NCBI GenBank assembly: GCA_023421635.1
Contig: JAEZSU010000023.1
Coordinates: 1 to 9,486, forward strand
Source: Actinomycetes bacterium
GTDB taxonomy: Bacteria; Actinomycetota; Actinomycetes; Actinomycetales; Microbacteriaceae
Length of the DNA stretch: 9,486 nucleotides
Direction of reading: 5' to 3'
Below the pieces are notes generated by a model. It made no database searches. It saw nothing but the letters and a program-made list of their open reading frames with translations, and was not told where the DNA came from. This document shows, piece after piece, positions 5,915-9,486 of the stretch (positions within the stretch are counted from its first letter, which is position 1; each line of letters opens with the position of its first letter). The translations under genes and the position numbers were made by a program.

Positions 5915-7350
5915 CAGCTCAGGTACTGCGTCAGGTCGCGCTTGATGAACCGGCCGTCGCCCTTCGCCCCGAGGTAGTCGCCCCCGTCGACGATGACCTT
6001 GCCGCGGGCGATCACGGTGTCGACGTGCCCGTCGATCTCGTAGCCCTCCCAGGCGGAGTGGTCCATGTTCATGTGGTGGGTCCGGTTCACGCCGATCGAG
6101 GTGTGGCCGTTCGGGTCGTAGACGACGATGTCGGCATCCGCCCCGGGCTGGATGACGCCCTTGCGGCCGTACATGCCGAACATACGGGCGGGGGTGGTGC
6201 TGGTCAGCTCCACCCAGCGTTCGAGGGTGATCTCGCCGGTCACGACGCCCTGGTACATGAGATCCATCCGGTGTTCCACCGAGCCGATGCCGTTCGGGAT
6301 GGCGCGGAAGTCGCCCCGGCCGAGCTCCTTCTGGTCCTTCATGCAGAACGGGCAGTGGTCGGTGGAGACCATCTGCAGGTCGTTCGTGCGCAGGGCCTGC
6401 CACATGTGCGCCTGGTGCCCTTCTGCGCGGGAGCGGAGCGGCGTCGAGCACACCCACTTGGCCCCCTCGAACGAGCCCCACTCCTCACTCGAGGCGCCGA
6501 GCTGCTCCTCGAGCGAGAGGTACAGGTACTGCGGGCAGGTCTCGCCGAACACGTTCTGGCCCTTGTCGCGGGCGGCGGCGAGCTGCTCGACCGCCTGCTT
6601 CGCGCTCACGTGCACCACGTACAGGGGCGCCCCGGTGAGGTTCGCGATCATGATCGCGCGGTGGGTGGCCTCCTCCTCGGCCTGCCAGGCGCGGGCGATC
6701 CCGTGGAAGTACGGGTCGGTCTTGCCCTCGGCGACGAGCTGCTCGGCCAGCACGTCGATCACCGGGCCGTTCTCGGCGTGCATCATCGTGAGCAGCCCGG
6801 TCTCGCGGGAGACCTGCATGGCGCGCAGCACCTGCGCGTCGTCGGAGTAGAACACCCCCGGGTAGGCCATGAACAGCTTGAAGCTCGTCACCCCCTCGTC
6901 GATGAGCCCCGGCATGGCGGCGAGCGCGTCCGCATCCACCCCGCCGATGATCTGGTGGAAGCCGTAGTCGATCGCGCAGTTGCCGGCGGCCTTCTCGTGC
7001 CAGGCGGCCAGCCCGTCCTGCACGCGCTCGCCGTACCGCTGCACCGCGAAATCGACGATCGTGGTGGTGCCGCCCCAGGCCGCGGCGCGCGTCCCCGTCT
7101 CGAACGTGTCGATCGCGGCGGTGCCGCCGAAAGGCAGCTCCATGTGCGTGTGCGCGTCGATGCCGCCGGGGATGACGTACTTGCCGGTCGCGTCGACGAC
7201 GGTGTCGACGGATGCGGTGAGGTCGGTGCCGAGCAGTTCCGAGCCGGGTGCGAGCACCGCGACGATCCGCTCGCCGTCGATGAGGACGTCCGCGCGGTTG
7301 CGGCCGGTCGCCGAGACGACGGTGCCGCCGGTGATGAGCGTCGTTGCCAT
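5914..7350 (-). CDS. hydA: Dihydropyrimidinase / D-hydantoinase
   Basis: A 478-residue cytoplasmic amidohydrolase that hydrolyses the cyclic amide of dihydropyrimidines (dihydrouracil to N-carbamoyl-beta-alanine) or of 5-substituted hydantoins. The binuclear metal site is complete: HxH at His67 and His69 (GGIDAHTHMELPF), carboxylated Lys158 (TSFKLFMAYPG), His191 (MMHAENG), His247 (YVVHVSAKQ) and Asp331 (VSTDHCPF). Tyr163 lies in the loop that shapes substrate selection. The C-terminus GRFIKRDL resembles the family's usual end. Length is normal. ATG at 7350 has AAGGGG about 6 bases upstream, overlapping the stop codon of the nitrilase gene 10 bp away, so the two are tightly linked. The downstream gap is filled by the repeat array. 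Dihydropyrimidinase and hydantoinase cannot be separated by sequence alone; the neighbouring N-carbamoyl amidohydrolase fits both. Confidence 0.95.
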   Translation of the reverse strand: MATTLITGGTVVSATGRNRADVLIDGERIVAVLAPGSELLGTDLTASVDTVVDATGKYVIPGGIDAHTHMELPFGGTAAIDTFETGTRAAAWGGTTTIVDFAVQRYGERVQDGLAAWHEKAAGNCAIDYGFHQIIGGVDADALAAMPGLIDEGVTSFKLFMAYPGVFYSDDAQVLRAMQVSRETGLLTMMHAENGPVIDVLAEQLVAEGKTDPYFHGIARAWQAEEEATHRAIMIANLTGAPLYVVHVSAKQAVEQLAAARDKGQNVFGETCPQYLYLSLEEQLGASSEEWGSFEGAKWVCSTPLRSRAEGHQAHMWQALRTNDLQMVSTDHCPFCMKDQKELGRGDFRAIPNGIGSVEHRMDLMYQGVVTGEITLERWVELTSTTPARMFGMYGRKGVIQPGADADIVVYDPNGHTSIGVNRTHHMNMDHSAWEGYEIDGHVDTVIARGKVIVDGGDYLGAKGDGRFIKRDLTQYLS

Positions 7351-7360
7351 GGCGTGCCCC

Positions 7361-8209
7361 TTACGGCTTCGCGATCCGGGTGTAGGAGTCGGGGCGGCGG
7401 TCGCGATAGAACTGCCAGTCGTCGCGCATCTGCTGCACCATGTCCAGGTCGAGGTCGCGCACCAGGATCTCCTCGTGCTCGCTCGAGCCGCGCTCGCCGA
7501 CGAAGTTCCCCCGCGGGTCGATCACCTGGCTCGTGCCGTAGAAGTCGACGGCGAGGTCGCCGTACTCGTTGTCCTCGCGGCCGACCCGGTTCGGCTGGAG
7601 CACGAAGTACCCGTTCGCCACCGCGGCGCAGGGGCCCTCCACCTCCCACAGCCGGTTGGACAGCCCGGGCTTGGTCGCGTTCGGGTTGAAGACCATGTGC
7701 GCGTCGGCGAGACCGAGTTCGCGCCATCCCTCTGGGAAGTGCCGGTCGTAGCAGATGTACATGCCGATCCGGCCGACCGCGGTGTCGAACACCGGGTACC
7801 CGAGGTTGCCGGGGCGGAAGTAGAACTTCTCCCAGAACCGGTCGAGGTGGGGGAGGTGATGCTTGCGGTACTTCCCGAGGATCGTCCCGTCGGCGTCCAC
7901 GAGCACCGAGGTGTTGTAGTAGACGCCGGTCTCGGCCTCCTCGTAGATCGGCAGCACCATGACCGTGCCGAGCTCCTTCGCGAGGGCGGCGAAGCGCTGC
8001 ACGATCGGGCCGTCGGCGGGCTCGGCGTAGCGGTAGTACTTCTTGTCCTGCGTGATCCCGAAGTAGGGGCCGTAGAAGAGCTCCTGGAAGCAGAGCACCT
8101 GGGCGCCCTGCGCCGCCGCATCCCGGGCGAAGCCCTCGTGCGTGTCGAGCATGGATGCCTTGTCGCCCGTCCACGTCGTCTGGGTGATCGCCGCGCGTAC
8201 CGTCGTCAT
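7361..8209 (-). CDS. Nitrilase-superfamily N-carbamoyl amidohydrolase (beta-ureidopropionase candidate)
   Basis: A 282-residue carbon-nitrogen hydrolase. The catalytic triad is intact: Glu43 (CFQELFYGPYFG), Lys116 (GKYRKHHLPH) and Cys153 (MYICYDRHFPEG), with Glu127 in RFWEKFYFRPGN probably assisting. The enzyme would cleave the N-carbamoyl amino acid made by hydA into CO2, ammonia and the free amino acid, beta-alanine if the source is uracil. The EKFYFRPGNLGYPVFD stretch also resembles N-carbamoylputrescine amidohydrolase (AguB-like); I favour the pyrimidine/hydantoin role because hydA follows 10 bp downstream and no putrescine or agmatine gene is present. I set the start at ATG 8209, with GGGAGG six bases upstream and MTTVRAAITQTTWTGD as the natural first strand; an open frame reaching further upstream crosses the control region and the divergent regulator and is not coding. 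This is the first gene of the operon. Confidence 0.92.
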   Translation of the reverse strand: MTTVRAAITQTTWTGDKASMLDTHEGFARDAAAQGAQVLCFQELFYGPYFGITQDKKYYRYAEPADGPIVQRFAALAKELGTVMVLPIYEEAETGVYYNTSVLVDADGTILGKYRKHHLPHLDRFWEKFYFRPGNLGYPVFDTAVGRIGMYICYDRHFPEGWRELGLADAHMVFNPNATKPGLSNRLWEVEGPCAAVANGYFVLQPNRVGREDNEYGDLAVDFYGTSQVIDPRGNFVGERGSSEHEEILVRDLDLDMVQQMRDDWQFYRDRRPDSYTRIAKP

Positions 8210-8380
8210 CGTTGCCTCCCGGTCGTGGGTGTTGGCGTGGAGCATAGGACCGCAGAACGGCCCGCCGATAGGTTTCGCGACCGTTCTGTTACTGTTCCGG
8301 CTGAACATTTCTCTGCAATTTCCGGATGTGTCGAGGCCGTAAATCCTCGGCGAAACCACTGATGAGGGGCGGGAACCCGG
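8210..8380. promoter_or_regulatory. Divergent control region between catabolic operon and MocR regulator
   Basis: Candidate operon -10: TATGCT on the minus strand (8246-8241), giving a short leader with GGGAGG before ATG 8209; no good -35 is seen. Candidate regulator -10: TAAATC (8340-8345), weak, with GAGGGG before ATG 8381. Inverted repeats: CAGAACGG (8253-8260) with CCGTTCTG (8281-8288); the palindrome TGTTC-N5-GAACA (8293-8307); GGTTTCGC (8271-8278) with GCGAAACC (8350-8357). The first repeat has one arm just upstream of the operon -10, where a repressor or activator could act. Direct repeat CTGTT-A-CTGTT lies at 8286-8296. Binding by the MocR protein is inferred. Confidence 0.5.
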
Positions 8381-9486
8381 ATGCTGCGCCCCGAGGTCCT
8401 CACCGAGCGCACACCGCAGGGCATCGCCGGGGAGCTCTCCCGGCTCGTCGCGGAAGGCGCACTCACGCCCGGTGACCGTCTGCCGACCGTCCGCGAGGTC
8501 GCCGCGGTGCTCGGGGTGTCTGCCGGGACGGTCAGTGCCGCGTGGCGGGCGCTCGCCGCGGCGGGGGTCATCGTCACGCGCGGGCGGGCGGGCTCGTTCG
8601 TCCGGGACGATCGCCGCGAATGGCTGAGCCCCCGGGTGAACACGCTCGCCGCGACCGAGACCGCGAGCCGGGTCGATCTGTCGCTGGGGACGCCCGACCC
8701 GGCACTCCTGCCCTCGCTCGCGCCCGCCCTGGCACGGGTCACCCCGCGGGCCGACACCGGGCGATATCACGACCTGCCCGTGCTGCCGGAGCTGGCGGCG
8801 TTCCTGCGTGCGGGCTGGCCGACGTCCGCGGTCGAGGAGATCACGGTCGTCGACGGCGCCCTCGACGGCATCGCCCGCGTGCTCGAGCAGGTGGTGCGCT
8901 TCGGCGACCGGGTCGCGGTGGAGTCGCCCGGCTTCCCGTACTTCTTCGATCTGCTGGACGTCCTGGGCGCCGAGGCGGTGCCCCTCGCCGTCGACGGCGA
9001 GGGGGTCACCCCGGCATCCCTCCGGCGGGCGCTGGCCCGCAGGCCGGTCGCGGTGCTCATCCAGCCGCGGGCACAGAACCCGACCGGGGCGTCGATGTCG
9101 CAGACCAGGGCGAAGGCGCTCGTGCAGGTGCTGCGCACGGTGGCCGGCGGCGACCGGGTCACGGTCGTCGAGGACGACCACTCGGCGCTCATCGGCTCCG
9201 CCCCCGACGTCACGCTGTCGCGGTGGCTGCCGCAACAGGTGGTGCACGTGCGCAGCTACTCGAAGTCGCACGGGCCGGACCTGCGCATCGCGGCGCTCGG
9301 GGGTCCGGCGCGCATCGTCGAGCGGGTCGTCGCCCGCCGCATGCTCGGGCCGGGGTGGACCTCGCGGCTGCTGCAGGCCGTGCTGCTGGACCTGCTCACC
9401 GATCCCGCTGCGGTGGCCCGCGTCCGCACCGCCCGGCTCGTCTACCGCGACCGGCTGGACCGCATCGCGACGGGCCTGCGCCGGCG
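8381..9486 (+). CDS. MocR-family (GntR wHTH + aminotransferase-fold) regulator, 3' end outside window
   Basis: A plus-strand frame with no stop before the window edge; 368 codons are visible of a family usually about 450-480 long. Residues about 10-75 are a GntR winged helix (GALTPGDRLPTVREVAAVLG, then VSAGTVSAAWRALAAAGVIV). A linker leads to a fold-type I PLP domain from about 97: NPTG at 233-236, EDDH at 264-267 and RSYSKSHGPDLRIAALGG with the PLP-binding Lys at 295. In GabR the position equivalent to His267 is, from memory, a Tyr that contacts PLP. The start is forced: TGA at 8363 precedes ATG 8381 in frame, with GAGGGG between. Divergent from the nitrilase-hydA operon, it is the likely pathway regulator. 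MocR proteins sense amino compounds through PLP; beta-alanine is an attractive effector but unproven. Confidence 0.9.
   Translation, partial: MLRPEVLTERTPQGIAGELSRLVAEGALTPGDRLPTVREVAAVLGVSAGTVSAAWRALAAAGVIVTRGRAGSFVRDDRREWLSPRVNTLAATETASRVDLSLGTPDPALLPSLAPALARVTPRADTGRYHDLPVLPELAAFLRAGWPTSAVEEITVVDGALDGIARVLEQVVRFGDRVAVESPGFPYFFDLLDVLGAEAVPLAVDGEGVTPASLRRALARRPVAVLIQPRAQNPTGASMSQTRAKALVQVLRTVAGGDRVTVVEDDHSALIGSAPDVTLSRWLPQQVVHVRSYSKSHGPDLRIAALGGPARIVERVVARRMLGPGWTSRLLQAVLLDLLTDPAAVARVRTARLVYRDRLDRIATGLRR

Noticed and set aside
8210..9271. N-terminal extension of the nitrilase-family gene through the control region
   Set aside because: The extra residues are Arg/Pro-rich and antisense to the MocR gene; a clear GGGAGG-ATG start at 8209 gives the natural family N-terminus.
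1..9486. tRNA, rRNA, insertion sequences, prophage or defence genes
   Set aside because: No cloverleaf-like or rRNA sequence, transposase motif, terminal repeat pair or defence domain was seen; the window is metabolic and regulatory.

Overview
The window comes from a high-GC actinobacterium, most likely Microbacteriaceae (Microbacterium-like). I base this on base composition, GGAGG-type ribosome sites mixed with an apparently leaderless gene, long hairpin terminators without a T-tract, and a dispersed repeat built on GTTGAGCGAGCG that I recall from Microbacterium intergenic DNA. No similarity search was possible, so family names rest on motifs and recalled family sequences.

Layout. (1) 1-924: a divergent pair, a DUF6421-family protein (minus strand, cut by the window edge) and an Lrp/AsnC regulator (plus strand). 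The 100-bp gap between them carries a near-perfect 13-bp inverted repeat that coincides with both candidate -10 elements. (2) 947-1023: a long two-tier hairpin between convergent genes, probably a bidirectional terminator. (3) 8209 down to 1031 (minus strand): one seven-gene catabolic operon, read in this order: nitrilase-superfamily N-carbamoyl amidohydrolase, dihydropyrimidinase (hydA), LLM flavin/F420 oxidoreductase, ABC permease, ABC ATPase, second ABC permease, NMT1/THI5-type substrate-binding lipoprotein. The genes from the LLM enzyme to the second permease overlap by 4 bp at each junction. Between hydA and the LLM gene lies an array of 27-bp repeats that stays open as a 49-codon frame linking the two genes. 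(4) 8210-8380: divergent control region with inverted repeats. (5) 8381-end (plus strand): a MocR-type GntR/aminotransferase-fold regulator, cut by the window edge.

How the parts fit: the ABC system would import a cyclic ureide (pyrimidine, dihydropyrimidine or hydantoin). Dihydropyrimidinase opens the ring to an N-carbamoyl amino acid, and the nitrilase-fold enzyme releases CO2, NH3 and the amino acid (beta-alanine if uracil or dihydrouracil is the source). The usual first enzyme of the reductive pyrimidine route, dihydropyrimidine dehydrogenase, is absent from the window; the LLM oxidoreductase sits in the place where a redox step is expected. The MocR protein is the natural candidate for pathway control and might sense beta-alanine through its PLP domain. 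These functional links are inference from gene content.
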